Origin: Progne subis subis
Lineage: Eukaryota > Chordata > Aves > Passeriformes > Hirundinidae
Length of the DNA stretch: 64,000 bases
NCBI GenBank assembly: GCA_022316685.1
Contig: JAKJHU010000039.1
Location: 2,356,001-2,420,000, forward strand
Direction of reading: 5' to 3'
In this document: positions 27,182 through 42,100 of the stretch, in pieces
Position numbering within the stretch: position 1 is the stretch's first letter
Layout of the letters: the number at the start of each line of letters is the position of its first letter
Program-made: the position numbers and the translations under genes
Notes under the pieces: generated by a model
What the model saw: only the letters and a program-made list of their open reading frames with translations
What the model was told of the DNA's origin: nothing
Database searches by the model: none

Positions 27182-30100
27182 ACAGCTTGCCAAAGGGTCT
27201 TTGTTCGTTTTGGTAATACCAATGATTTGGTTATTACTAGGCTTGTAATGACCCACAAGTATGTGAACTTAATTGGGACATGGAGATTCCCAGATTCTGA
27301 TGCCTGGGTTTGGTAGTTTTTTACTGATTTTTGGAAGATCTGCATTAATTAATTTATTTATTTATTGAAAATATATAGTGTTATCTTTTGCTCTTTGGGA
27401 GTATTGGGATAGTTGAGTTCTTCTATATTATACAAAAACATTTTAGAAGTTTTACAGGTGATGTGAACCATCTTGCTTTTTGTTTTGTGATAGTTAAACA
27501 AAGTATAGTATGAACTATAAAACAGTACTTCTGTCCAGCCTTGAGTAATTTCTGCTCCTAGGAGAGCTGAAATAAAAGAAACTGATGCTCTACACCTTTT
27601 TTTAATGTAACATTTCCAGTTAGGTGAGCTGGGGCTGTTCATGGCAGCTTTGGCTGTTAATATGCAGTTTTTGTAAATTGGAAGTGAACTGTCTCAGCGA
27701 CCTTGCATAAGAGCAGAAATAACAATTTACTGAACCACTAGCCCTGTCAAACTTCATTCTTAATATATTGTTAAGGATAGGATGCCAAAACCTCTCTCTA
27801 TGAACTCATTGGTCACCTTAAATTACCTCCCGCTGTTTGGATTCTCCTGGAAACTGCTAAAAAACCATACAAATTTAGAAAGGACTTTTTTTCCCTGAGG
27901 ATTTTGTACAGCTGCAAACCATTTTGTATTTCTTTTTAAAGTTGTGGGACATACCATAGAAAACATTCTCCTTTTTTTGCACTTAAACAAACCAAACATA
28001 CATCCTAAATGTTGCAAGAATTTTTGAAGAGCTGAATCACAATCAAGAAACTTGCTTTTGAGGATTTTTGCTTTTGGTGGTTCTTGATCTTCTCAATGTA
28101 CATTGAAGTCATATCTGAATTCATAAAAGTGTGTAGATTTTTCCTTCACGTCCTTTTTGTGGACATCAGCTGCACTTTTTGTTCAGACCAGTCAGGTAGG
28201 TGTTTCAAGAGACGGGCATAAAATGAGCCCCACTGCTGCAAAGGCGTTTTCTCAGTGGAAATGTCACCGTTCCCTGCTTATTGCAGAATGGGTGGAGTAG
28301 ATGGCCTTTAAAGGTCCAAGCTATTCTGCAGAATTGTTAGGGTTGGAAAAGACCTCTAAAATCATTAAGTCCAACAGTCAATGTAGCACCACCTTGTTTA
28401 TCACTAGGCCGTGTTCCCAGCTGTCCCATCCACAAATCTTTTGGTCCTGCTGACTGACAGTGGCTGAACGTGATCCAGTGTGTGTGTCAGCCAGCACCCC
28501 CAGGTCCTTTTCTGCTGGGCAGCTTTCCAGCCACTCTTCCCAGGCTTGTAACACTGCATGGATTGATTGTATAGGTATAGGACCTGGCACTTCACTTTGC
28601 TGAACCTCATACGATTGGCCTTGGCCATGATCCAGCCTGTGCAGATCCCGCTGCAGAGCCTTCCTGCCCTCCAGCAGATCAGCACTCCCACCCAGCTTGC
28701 CATCATCTGTGACCTGGCTGAGGGGGCACTCAGTCCCCTCGGCCAGGTCACTGAAGATGCTCAGCAGGACTGGCCCCAGTCCCGGTTCTGAGAGCGCTGC
28801 TGGTGACCGGCTGCCAGCTGGATGTCACTCCATCCATCGCCGCTCCCTGGGCATGGCTCTCCTGCCGGTTTTCTACCCAATCTGTGGTGTACCCATAAGC
28901 CCTGCAGATAGTCTAAAAACTGTTCCTGTCAGAAGGCATGTACTTTTATGTCTTTATTTTAAGTAAGCAAGCCACAGAAATAAAAATATTTTTGATGCTT
29001 AAAACAGATATAGTCTTAAGTCTGTTGCCTGAAGCTAGGAGTATTTTCTTCCTGTGAAACAGAAGCAGAATACAGCTGCTGTGTATTTTATAATAAGTGT
29101 CCTTTAAACCTTCTCATTTCCGCGGTTACGGAGGCATCATATTTTTTAAACAAGAAACTGTTGCAGTAAAGTGCCAATGCTTCTGGTTTGTGCAGTGACA
29201 GCATAAATACAGTTTTTTATAGATTGCAAACATTGCTTTATTAACAAAGCATACTGCTACAACTTGTTTAACATCCCAAGTTATAAACAGAATATATGTC
29301 TATATTGTGTACAATCAGCTTACAGGTTGATTTCAATGAGTCTCATCATTGCGATTGTAAAAAACTGAAATCTGAGGTACAGTTAAGACCAAGCACTAGA
29401 GAGTTCCATGAGCATTTGCAAAGTTCCCCCCAGATTAAATAATGCCAAATGCAGAAAATTTACTTCTAGAAGCATGATGTGGAGTTGATTTGGTTTGATT
29501 ATCATTGAAATGCGGTCACTGGTGATAGTTTTACAAGCAGAATATGCCTTGTAGAATTTCTGCTAGCATTTTAAAAGCATTATTGATATAAACAACTCTT
29601 TTCAGTGTCTTGTCATCTCTTTTGTTTAATTTTTTCTTTCTTTTGGTCTCTTGTATGAAGGTGACAAAATAAGCTGATTGCTAGGAAAGTATATTTTATA
29701 GGCTTAAGAATTGTTTTCCAGTGTTGTAATTTTAAAAGCTGGTGATCTAATTGCAAAAATATCAAATTGAGCTAGATGACATATGAAAAGAGAATATCCA
29801 TTTCCAGCTGAAGGGGAAAAAAAAGCAGAATTCTGTCTTGATAGTGTAATTGTGCTGGTGTCTGAGTATTACAAACAGTTGTTTGCCCTCACTGAATTAC
29901 TGAAAAATTCAAATTACTTCTTCCTTCTACCTCTTGTTAATGAAGTCAAGGAACAATCTTCTTTCCATCTCCATTGTCAGTCTTCTCACAAAATTAAGGG
30001 GTAGTTATTTTCAGAGACACAGATGAGAATTGGTATTTATCTCTGCTATCTTGTAGCAAAAAAAAAAAAAGTGATTTTATGTTGTTTTTCTTTACTTTCC

Positions 30101-33100
30101 TTTCACATGGAATCGCAGACATCCTGCTAATGACCTGGGATCTTAGCCAAGAGCTAGCAGCAGTGGGAGAAAATTCAGGATATTTATAACTTCATTATAA
30201 TCCATTATGTATTCCTTGCTCTCTTCATTGCAAGAGAGATATAATTCAATATAAAAAAACCCACTTAACTCTCCCAGTATTTATTTTGCTAATTTTAAAA
30301 GGATATCAGTAAAACTGCTCTGCCTTTTTTTTATTCTTTTTTTCTTTTCAGTAGTCATTCAGGCGCAGATAACGATGGTATCACAACATTTAGAGTGACA
30401 AAGTTATATTATTTTTTTGGCATGAAGTAGTATCTGGGACAGGGGAATGAGATGTCTAAAACATCTGGCCGTGGAGTAAAACAGTGTGACTGTAGAGTAT
30501 ATTATGTTGCTTCTTCCAGCTGTGACATTAGCCTTTGCTAGACCTTTTGAAAAGCTGAAGATTTTAGCTTCCCCCATGGTTCCATTGTTGAATGGTCTGG
30601 CCCAGAATTCACTCAGGCAAAAATTTTCCTTCGTGGGGTATTGCTGGCACTGGTCTAAGTCAGTGTTACAGTTCTGCTGTTGGAGATTCACAGCAGAAAA
30701 ATAAAATCTGTGCCTCTGACATCCAACCCAGCACTCAGACCTGTAGTCCCAGGTTCCTGGGATGGAGAAATGAAACCACTTAGTTTCTCATCTGCTCATT
30801 AAATGATTTGTAGACAGTGTTGCATGTTGTGTGCTGCTAGACATTTGCTTCCAATCTTCTTCCTTTCCCTAAGGATGCTTACCAGACTTTTATCTAGTTT
30901 TAAAGACCCCCAGAACCACAAAATGCTATGTGTGACTCTTAAAGTATTAATTAATAAAGCCAAAAATTGTCATGTGTTTTTCAGTGCAGAAAGCTTTGTT
31001 ATGACAAATACAGCTGGACTGAGCTAAATCAATATTGATGTAGTGTCAAATGCTGTAGAGTTTGGATTATATGGCTATTACATTAAAATTTCTCACCTAT
31101 AAATCAGTGATAACACAATAGGAATCCCTGTTCAAAAGGAAAAGAGACAAGAGGTATGTGCTTTTGTACAGGTAGAGGAAAATACACAAGTTGATGTTTA
31201 CAGCAGAATAGCAGCGAATTTTTTTTAAAAAGAAAAGAAAAAAAGTAGAGAGTTGTGCCCCTGGTGATGAAGCAGTTTAGAACTTTAAAAAGTTCAGGTT
31301 CTATCAGAACACTTATAAATTAGATAAACTGATGTGCCAAGCACAGATTTTTTTTTTCCTATTTCAAAATGTGAGGGTTTTTTTTAATGAGTGACTAAGG
31401 TGTATTTTCATGATTGTATAATTCAGCATTAAAATGGCAGGAATGTAAAGCTACCACTCAGAATATTGGATTCTGATTAGGCTCTCTCATGTTCCCCCCA
31501 CAAGAGCTAATAGATCTGTCATCTTCTCCAGTGTTTTTATTTTATGGTTTCTCCTCAATCCCTTTATCACCTTGAATTTTCATGCTGTAAAGTTTAGTGT
31601 ATGTACATTACCACACAGAGCAGCCAGCTTTTCCAGCTGGAAAAAAATTACACCTGATAAGATGAACAAAGAAATCATTGTTGTCTCACAGGGAGAATTA
31701 AAGCACAAAGGGATTTAAGGACACACAGGAAGTCTGTTGGCAGAGCCAAGAACAGAACTGTCTCTTAAGTTCTGCTGTAAATGCCTCTGCCAGGGGCCAA
31801 GCTTCTTGAGCTGGAGAGAAGCCGTCCCTTTCACAGCCCTGCTTCCGGTGGGACTGGGAAAAAGAAACTGAAAAGGCAGGATAGAGAGAAGGAAAAGAAA
31901 TAATCCTGGTTGTGAAGCTGTGGCCTCTTGTTAAGAGAGAAAAAACCTTCCCAAACTAGCCAACCGATGCCTTCCCTCCTTCCGCTTTATCCCATTCAAA
32001 CCAAGAAGTAATGTTGCTGAAGTAATCCAAATGTCACAGCGGAGGGTTCTGTGCAAGTGATCAGCATAATGTGCTTCCCTTTGCTTGTGCTTTCTCTGGC
32101 CATGCACAGAAAGCCCTTCGGCTGACATTTGTTTAATATTTGTTAAGACAAAACGTGCAGAAAAAGCCCTGCATTATTGGAACAGCCTCCTAGATTTGTT
32201 TTTACATATTCCTTCCTCGCATTATCTTTCTGCCTCTTTATTTATATTCATTTTGAGGGATTTGTAAAGACTGTGGGATGAAGGTTTTCATTATATTGGC
32301 AGTACTTGCTTAATTCTGTATAATTCTATTTAATGAATTTTTTTTTTTCACCTTAAGTCTGAGTCTTGGATGCTACATTCAAGATGTAGCAGCAATTTAA
32401 TTAAACACTAGTTTAGTTGTAACCCAAACAGCAACAGCTTGAGGTGGCCAAAACCCTGGAAGGAAAACACACCGAATAGGAGCTGCTAGCAGTATCTGTA
32501 GTTCATAGTGGAGACTGTGGCAAGCAGATGCTGCAGGAGTATCTGTTTATCACAGATTACTTCATCAAGTTACTCAAACTGCCCTGACCTATTGGCCGAG
32601 TGTAATTTTGTTTGTATAGTAAATAATAGCAAATCTTTAATACTTAATTCGTGTTGTAGCTGCATCTGCTGCAGTCGTCTTGATACTCTCTCTCTTTCTA
32701 TCTACTGATGAGGAAGTTTTCCCTTATCTTGTTTGCATGGCAAATCTTTGATGGAAATGAGGTAGTTGAGTTTTTTCAACATTTATGAAGTCACTTTTTG
32801 GTTCTGTGGTCAAAAGTAGCTTTTGGCTGTGTCTTGCTTCAGTTGAGCCTTTTCCACTTTCATTGAACTTGTGTATTCTAAAGGCTATTTTTAAATTGTC
32901 CTGTGCAAGAAGATAATTATCATTTGATTTTGGTCCTGTTTGTTAACTGTGGGAATTTATCTTAGTATTCTAACTTTAGCCTAATGTTTTGCAGTAAAAC
33001 TGGATTTCTTTTGGTGAGTGGTCAATGTTAATGCTTGTGGACTATGCTTGTAATAAGTAGCAATTTTATTTATTCAAAAATCCTTCCTTTTATTTCTTTT

Positions 33101-36100
33101 TTTTGTTTTTGGTTTTTTTTCCTTTACCAAATAAACTATTGAAATTTCTGAGGTTTCCAAGTTTGATTTAGTGTCTTAATGTTATTATTATACATTGACC
33201 ATTTCAGACATTGGCAAATAAGAAAATAGGTGCTGTCAAAATAAGAGTTGATAAACTATTTTATTAATTTGTTACTCCTAAAAGTTGTAGCTTCCTCCTT
33301 CTGCTTTCCCCTTCCTTTTCCTCTGGTTCAGTCAAAGTTGGTCCTTGCTTGTTCATTGTTCTCAAAGCAAAATGCAAGTTTTATTTTCCAGAAATTACTT
33401 ACGGGGAAAAAAAGCCTCAAGTGCCAGAAAATTGTTATTTATCAGTATTGATCCTTTACATTTGCAAACTTGGCATTACATGCTGGAAGTTTACGGGATA
33501 TTTTTTTCACATGACTCTGAGACTTGGCTAGAGTGACTTGGAAAAACATTCAATTTCCCAAATTATTAAACCCTGAAGCATAACAGTCAATTTACTGTCA
33601 TTTAAAACAATTGCTTTTTTCTTTCCTCTTGCAATCCAGATTGGATTAAGAAAGGAAAGTTTTATGCTCGGGAAATTTATATTGCCAAATCTTCATCTCT
33701 GAAAGAATGACTGCATTATCTTCAAAATTAAAGCATTTATTAATCTGAGGGACACCATCAGAGAGTGAAGAGAGCCCCTTCCACTTACAGTGTAAAATAT
33801 GTATTTGTTGTCATCAGCTGCGCTAGGCGTGTATCTATTCAATGCATAGGAATTCAAAGAAAAGTCAAAGGTGCTGATACTAACTGTGTTACAAACTCAG
33901 TAGCATTATTTTGAATAATTAAAGAACAGTTTAATTATGTCCAGCCTTTTGGAGGAATATATGAAAAACTGGCATTCAGCACACTTGTGTCTGTCTTAGT
34001 GTGTGTCGCAGAGAGGTTATAGATTCAAGGGATTATCCACAGGCTGTTGGTTTGATAACAACTAAGGAGTCAAAGAGCATGAAAGAAAAAAAATCTTTAT
34101 AATATGCACAGGCAGTTGGGAGAAACAGAATATGCTAAAACTTGTTTTTCAAAAATAAATAGGCCTTTTTAAAAAGAAGAATTAGAAAACAAAAGGCTTC
34201 ACTCTTTTAATATCTGGGCAAAAAAATCAGTGTAAACTAAAGTCGTAAATCATTACTGTTAATAAAAGAAATCTGAAAATTCTTTCACTTTTGATGAGTA
34301 ATTAGATATGCTCCTTGCCTTATTTTACTTCTTAGCAGTGGAACAAAATATATTCCAGAAAAATAAAATACGGTCATCTGACTGCTGATGCATACTTATA
34401 CACAGATATGCAGGTCTAATGTGATAAAATGTGATATAATCTCAGGCTAATAAATAAGGTATTGTTCAGTGTCTTGAAAATTGAAGAAAGATGTAAAAAT
34501 CCCACTATAAATTTTGACTTTTAAGCTAGTAAAGGAGAGCTGAGAGAAGATTTCTGGTTCTCCTGTCCAAATGGGAAAGAATCAGAACAGATCGCCTCTT
34601 AAAAATCTCCTGGTAGTTAAAAAGATTTTTATGCTTATTACTCACAAATCAAATTTCAAAACATGTTTCCAATTTCTAAAAACGGAGAGTTTTACTACTT
34701 TAGTATTGTGAAATTCGCTTTACAAAGCGAATGCAATGGGGAGAAGAGATGTCTTCTGTCGCTTGGTCATGACTGTTTCTTAGGACAGGTGGTATCCTTC
34801 TTCAAAATCTCCTAGACTACTCCAATTTTTTTATCTTCTGGTAAGACAAGGTGCATTTCCAATTGATATTCCTCCTATAACCTTTTAAAAAATGGACTGC
34901 ATGGAAAGGTTAAAATTCTTAAGCATTCTTGAAGAAGCAACCCAAAACCATATCTCAGTTCGTTCTACCAAATTATATTTTGTTTTGAATTGAGTAATAA
35001 ATCCTGATTTTCTTGTCAAGGGTGACCTGATACTAGCTGCAAATTTTTGCTGTGGATTTACTTTGCGTACCATGATGACTTCAGTTTATACTTCATAATT
35101 TTTGATTTCCAAAAGAGTTTCAGAGGTTGTTTGCAGAGTGGCACATTCATTTAACCTCTAATACATTTGTATTTCAAAAGAAAAAAATAATCAGTCTTTC
35201 TAGCCTTCAGTTTTAAATAGGATTATCTCAGTGGTGGTAATTTGACAGTTGTCTTAATGCCTTCTCATAACTTTTTCAGAAAGGCATGGTTTTTTCCCAC
35301 TGTTAAGACAGTTGACAAATGATAAATTGTAGAATATTTCACAGATCACCATGGGGTATGGACCACATACAGGAGGGCAAGTGCAGGGAAAACACATGGC
35401 AAAGCCAGTTAGGGCTTTGTTGAAAGGCTCATTCTTGCATGGGACAAAGTGAACAGTGCCAGTCATGCAGAGCAGCCATGCAGGGAAAACAGAGCTGTCT
35501 CAGCCAAATGGTGTGTTCTCTGCAGGAAACCATATCCAACTCGTGTTCCTTGAAAAACCTCATCTTCCTGAAGTTTCATTTCAAATGTGAGACTTGGAAG
35601 AATCCCAGAAGGATCTTCTTTTCCCTGCCACCCCCGCCTTGTGATCAGCAAAATTTGTGATTCAATCTAGTTGTATCATGAAATATGCTAGTACATATGC
35701 CCAGAGAGATTATTTAGAGGACTTTTTGTATAATCTGCAACTATTATTGCTGATGGGTATTTGGACTAATGCCTCTGATATTAGAAAAAGCTTTGATTTC
35801 AATTACTCTCCTTCCTTTTTAAACAAGTAATAAATTGATTGCTGTGCTTGATTTCTCCATTTTTTTCTGTAGTACACCAAAACAAAGAGACTTTTCTGAC
35901 TAAATAGAGGTTATATTCAATTAAATTAGTTGTAATTTATCATCACAAAAGGAGAGAAATTTACCAGAAATAACAAAACCAAAACAGCACAAATCAATTT
36001 TTAATAGAAGTTCAGTAAATAATTTTTCGAAATTCTGATGCATCACCATCCTATGGTTATGTCGCTGTTTCCAGATTATCCAGTTTTGCTTCTATTATAT

Positions 36101-39100
36101 GTCTTCTCTCAAGGCCTAATTTAAAAATGTCTGATTTGAAACATATTTGAATTAAAATGACTTAGTAACTATGTGTATTTAATACAGAGTAAATGTAACA
36201 GCTTTAACAGAGACTGGAGCTAGAGGCTCTTCTTTCAGAGAAGAGTAAATGATAAATGAATTGCACTACATTGTACAAAAGTTTTAACAAGGGAGCAAGA
36301 AGTGAAATGCTGTTGATCTAGAATACCATCTTCAATGTCCGGATGACATTGATTAGTGTTGCTATCCTGAAACTTGCCACCTGTGAAGATTTCATTTTAT
36401 TATACTTAGCACAATTACTAACTCTCAAAGATCCATTGTGAACTTTCAGAAAGGAATAGAGCGCTTAAAGAGGAAATTATCACAGAATCAAGAAACTTCT
36501 CTAGGCTGCATTTATCCCTCTTGTAAGAGGTTCTCCCCTGTGAAGTATGGGTTTCTAAATTGATATGGAGTCCTTCAGCTGCTTTTAGTACCATGAGCCA
36601 TGCAAAATTCAGGAATTTATTCAATGTTGATACTCTGAAATAAGCACAGTATTGCCTGGCTTCCCTTACTTCAAGATAATTAATCCTGTAATTTCCTAGT
36701 CCTTTATACTGCTTGATTCCAGTCCTCCATCAATCTTCAGAACTACTTCTTGCCATCTTGAATTTAGATCAGATTTTTCCTCCTGCCCCTTATATTCACA
36801 TTCCCAGATACCGATTTCATTGAGGTGCTCACACAGGAGGAGCTTGCTCCTTTGAACTTAAGTGTCCTTTCTTAGAGATGTCCTGCAAGTTTTACGTGCT
36901 AACCAGGTAGGGAAGAGATCCTAGTGGTGCTGAGGGAAAGTTCAGTGTTCACTGGACAATTCACATGAGAATAACTTTCCCTGGACCCTGAGCCCTTTTA
37001 CCCTCTCTGCAGGGCCTCTCCTTGCCTGAAAGCCCATTCTGTTGCTCACAAGCAAATGTGGATGTGCTCAGAAGCAGCCCTGTCCTGAATCTGTTGACCA
37101 ACAGCTTGGACTCTGCTCTAGATTAATATTCCTTACTTTAATGCTCCTCACCCTAAAAATTCCTTGGTGAGTTTTACACAGCCCTGCAGACCCCACTCAA
37201 ATATCACAAATCCTCCTGTTTCTTTTTTCCCCTCTAGATTATTGGCTGTCAAGTCCAGGTTGGCCCTCTCCAAAGCTCTGCTTCAGTTTCTTAATGGCCT
37301 CCAGTAGTGACTGGAGAGTTGGTCTCTATATTTTTTTATACCTTGTCTATTACATTTGTATCCCTGTGCTTTGTTCATGGCTTTCTCTGTATGCTTTGAA
37401 TGGGAAAGTTTCTTGAGCTGATGATCCTAGTGAAGCAGACGCTCTGACATGCCACATACCCTTACAAATACAAACAGGGGTAGTGAAATTTTGCCAAATA
37501 GGAGTGTTATTGATTCTTCAGCTGGAAATTAGCATCTTGCCATGGTTGAGTTGAAATATGATCTGAAAACTAAAGTCTGGGGAGAGGATTTTCAATCTGC
37601 TTTCTTGGGCACTTTAGGTAAAGTGGTGATCTATGATTTCTTTTTCTGTTGATTTTTGTATCAGTTTTAATAAATTTATCTGTTTGCTGGAGAAGCAAAT
37701 GACCCAGCAGTGGATGAGATTTCACAGCACTGAAACACTGAAACCCCGTGCATCTCTCTCTATATACTACCCAGCTTTCTATGTGAGCAGCAAAACCATT
37801 AATGCTTGTAACATCTCTTTTGCAAGGCCAAAGTGTGCAAAGGGGTTGGCAGCCTGCCAGCTGGAACCTTTTGATTCACAATTCACTTCCTGGAAAACCT
37901 TACTAGGTCTCCTTCCAGCTGGTCTATGGCAAGGCTTTGATGTCCCAAGAATGTGATCACAATGTGGGTAACCTGTGGACCGACCAAAAAAAAAAAAAGG
38001 AGCAGGAAAAGTAGAAGGAATAACTGGTTAGATCTTGCTGTGTGGGTAGTTTAGCAGTGTTCGGCAGCTTTAGCAGCCCCAGTACAACCAGTGCAAGCTT
38101 TGGAAGTCCTGAGGGGCTGACAAGGATTTGGTGGTAACAGGCTCCTGGCTCCGTAATACAGTGAGCATAAAAAGACACGTCACTGTTTGGTGTGAAGATG
38201 AAGCATGTAGTCTCTGGTGGTGTCACTTACTGACCAGATGGGTTAGATAGAAATACTGCTTGGGTGAAACCTGTGTGCAGATTAGACTTTGCTTCTGATA
38301 TTTATGCCGAATTTTGTAATTGCATCACAGAGCCTTGATCATGACTTTCTGTCACATTTATGATGAGAACTGTAAACACTCGGAGTAGGAAAGATCCTCA
38401 AGAATTCACATAGTCTGAATATAAGAGATAGCAGACAGGGAAGCACTTAAACACTACTGTTCCTTGTCAACACTGTGCTTTGGTTATACCAGTATCTAAA
38501 GGAAGATCTAACAAATAAATGCTGAGCACTCAACATCGACTCTCATCAAATAGAAAGACAAATGTGTGAAGATCCTCGTTCCCATGGAGTTATTAAAAGA
38601 GCGAGATCTGCCGGTGATGAAGAGTGTTTGCAGGGAGACGTATTGTTCATGGACTGTTTTCATTTCTCTTGGTGTTTTCAGGTGTTCCAGGACCTTGGCA
38701 CATCTGTGTTGTCTGGTGCATTTCGAGGATACAACATCTGCCTCTTTGCATACGGACAGACAGGTTCAGGAAAAACTTACACAATGATGGGAACACCTGT
38801 GAGTTACACCATTCATTTTAAACTTAGGCTTGGGGGCAGGATGTCTAGCAGAAACATCGCTTTATTTTTAAACAGTGGTTGTGGTCCTTGTTGAGCAGAA
38901 TGCTTATACATGTTTTATTTGGTTTTTAAATGTATAAAATGTGAGCCTTTACAATTACTATAAAAAACAGAGTATCAGGTAAAATATTAGAAAATATAGT
39001 ATGGTTTGAATATTTATTATTAGATAATCTTCTTACTACATTTGAATCTTATCACAGAGTTGGAAGACCATTAAAAAAAAAAAAAAAAACCCACAAAAAA

Positions 39101-42100
39101 ACCAAAAATAATCAATACCCTGTAATAGTTCTGGATCTTAGAAACTGTAACTCAAGATAATACAAAATATTCACTCCTATGTGATATTTTGACAATCTGA
39201 CCTATGATGAGATTAAGTTACTTTCACAAATAAAACTGGATATAATTCACAGTAATAGTTCTGTAACAGGCTTGATTATACTTGGAATATTGGTCTGTGA
39301 AAAGTAATACTTCCAGTTTTGACGTGCATTTGAATGGAATTTACAGAAGCTGTTACATTTTAAGATTGTCTACCAGGCATCACCTAAAATGCATTTTAAT
39401 CTTGCTAATCAGATTGATGGAGTCAGTTGATGATTTCCTGTATTTTGTTGCAACAGAAGGCAATTCGATTTTTATCCATGAAGATTCTTAGCTATTGCTG
39501 AAACATATTGCTAAAAAAGAAAAAAAAAAAAAAATAGTTTGCATAAGTGGACCAGTATTTTCTACACCTATGGGATTTAATTTTTAAGGTGAAGTAAGGG
39601 CAAAATATGTTTAAACCCCAAAGATTAGAGGCCTGTTCTAACATAGTTTGTTCTTTTGACAAGAGTTTGTATTTTTAAAATTTTATTTTTCAATAGGCAT
39701 CAGCAAGGATTTAGTTACATTATTAACAGATTCTCTATTAATTTTATGTGAAATCAAGTTTTATGCTATAAAAAGCCTGAAGGTTGTTAAAATTTGGGTT
39801 AATAGGTGGTGAAGTAGGATATTTGTATTATCCCATTTTGAAAGTATCTTAGCAATTCAGAATGGCCACCACTTGAAATTATTTTCAAGGAAAATTCTGG
39901 GTGTTGGGTTTGTAAGAGATTTCTTGCTTAAAAAAGTCACTTCTTTCTCCAATGCAATACTGCTTTGAACTGATCTTTAATAACATTGTTCACTGTGAAA
40001 CGGTGTTCCAGTGGTTGATATAAACAGAACTTTTGTCCATGGTGGTCCGTTTGATGAACCTGGACTTTCTACTTCTAACACGGTTTCAAGTGTGCCTTCT
40101 GCTAAAAAGCCTTCCATGCTATTCAGCAAGCAGAATCCACCTAGCCCTGGTGTCTTTCCCAGGGTGTGTTGCCACTGCAGTCACTGAAGTGTGAGCAATC
40201 GTATCATAAGAAGAGTTCATCACACAAAACCCCTTCAGTGCTGCGTAGACTGTTTAGGTAAAATTTAAATCACCTAGTCTGGGTATCGTTAGCAGCCCCA
40301 TATCCTGTTCTCTCTGAGAGACAAAATTTATAAATCTAGAATATAAAACTGTTCCAAGGTTCCTCTGTGATGCCATAGCATGAAGAAATAAAAGTAGAAT
40401 AAAGAAAACCCAAAAATGTTATGTTTGTGTTTGTAATCCACCATACAGTCATTACTGCACTATGATTGTCCTTTTCTTATAACTTGGCTTTTGCTTAAAA
40501 ATAGGTTTTGCATGAGTGTTAGAAAATATATTATTTAATTTTTTTTTCCTGTTTATTATTTGAAGGCATCCATTGGGCTGACACCTCGTATATGTGAGGT
40601 ATTTTTTTTTTTTCTTCACTTGCTTTTGTTTAAGTAGTTAGATTTTCTTAATGTATTTTAAATTTACATAAACTTCTCATTTGTGAAGGGCCTCTTTTCA
40701 AGGAAGAATGATTACTCAGATCAGATGGCATCATGCAGGGTAAAGGTCAGGTAAGTGTGTCACTGTTTTGGACAACAATATGAAAGCTTTTAACAACAGA
40801 CTTCTGTCACTGAACAAAGTAAAGACTAGTTTATTTTGTTTCTGTTTTCTTAGAAAATAGTAGGGGAAAAGCACAGAGGAATGATGAGAAAGTATTGGAC
40901 TTAGTTTTCCATCTAAGTATAGTTCTTTGGATTCTTGTCTGTTCACTTTTATATAAACAGCTGAAATAGGAATGCAGTGAAAATTTGCTTGCTTTGTTTA
41001 CCTCCTAAATTGAGCCATAATCCTATGTTCTGGTCTTATTCATTGTTCCCTTGGCCCTAATAAAGCATTGTGTTTGGAAATCTGTGGATTTGAGCCGACT
41101 AGTGCAAAAAAATCTATGTAAGAGTCAGTTTGACTAAATATACCATTACTCCTTTTGGGTTTGATTTTTGTTGTTTTGTTTTGTTTTGGTGAGTGAATTT
41201 AACTTTCCTTTTTCTTTAATTTCTTTTCAGTTTTCTTGAAATCTATAATGAGCGTGTCCGAGACTTGTTAAAGCAGTCAGACCGAAAGAAACCTTACACG
41301 CTTCGAGTTCGAGAGCACCCTGAAACAGGGCCTTATGTACAAGGTGAGAGTGGGATTCACATTTAGCATCAGAACTGCAACTAAATGTGTGTCAGGGGTG
41401 TACGTACCTCTGCATGTGACTGCGATTGCCTCTGCTCTTCAATTGCCTCTGCTACTCTTTTCTCAAATGTTTTTCTTGTTGTCTTACCACCTGTAGTACG
41501 CTGAAAGCTCTGCCTCTGATATCCTGTACTGTCTGCCTTTCCAGCCATAGGTCATATGGGAGCCATATTATTTTTCTTTCTTTTATTTTAAAGAAATATT
41601 AACTGAATCAAGAAATCTACCAACATTAGCTCTAAATGGATTCTCCGGGCCAGTCTAAGCCTCCTTCATACCTGTTTCATACCTTGGCAGCAGAATATAC
41701 ATTAAAAAAAATCGAAAGGTAAATAAATTCCACTGATGTTGCAGGGCAGACCCTGAGAAGGAATTAAAATCTCACCCAAGTGAAAACCTAATAAGCTTCA
41801 TTTTCAGTTGTCAGCTTTTTCAGCTGTCTTTCTTACTTTAGTTCTTGCCTTCTCTCTCATTTTTGTTTTACTTCCAGTTTATTTTTAGTTTTGATTGGTG
41901 CTTTCACCTCAAGGTCTCATACAGCTTTAAGCTGCAGTTTGGCCTTTGGTATTTCATAAATTGATTGGCTGCTGGTGTAAAGTTTGCCAGCTACATTGCC
42001 ATGTGTCTGACCAACAGCTGACAAAAATCACATCTCAAAATCAGTGCACCAGTGTAAAGTCATGCAAAGTAGAGTTATGGTGGAGATCAGAAGGAAGAGT

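Larger units (their letters stand above)
13751..38681 (+). other. STARD9 intron 3 (24.9 kb)
   Basis: The largest intron in the window, bounded by gtgagt and ttttcag. It contains two CR1 fragments (28,270-28,905), homopolymers (C12 at 15,814, A17 at 19,422, C20 at 20,216, T57 at 23,491, T35 at 27,146), a TTTG array (26,184-26,214), an A-rich tract (17,669-17,785) and AT-rich microsatellite sequence. No exon-like frame with family resemblance and no RNA gene is recognisable on either strand. Confidence 0.8.

Noticed and set aside
28404..28751. 115-residue minus-strand open frame as a gene
   Set aside because: It lies wholly within the diverged CR1 LINE copy and is a remnant, not a host gene.
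38562..38894. 110-residue open frame as an independent gene
   Set aside because: It is STARD9 exon 4 with the intron on both sides. The P-loop portion is bounded by clear splice sites.
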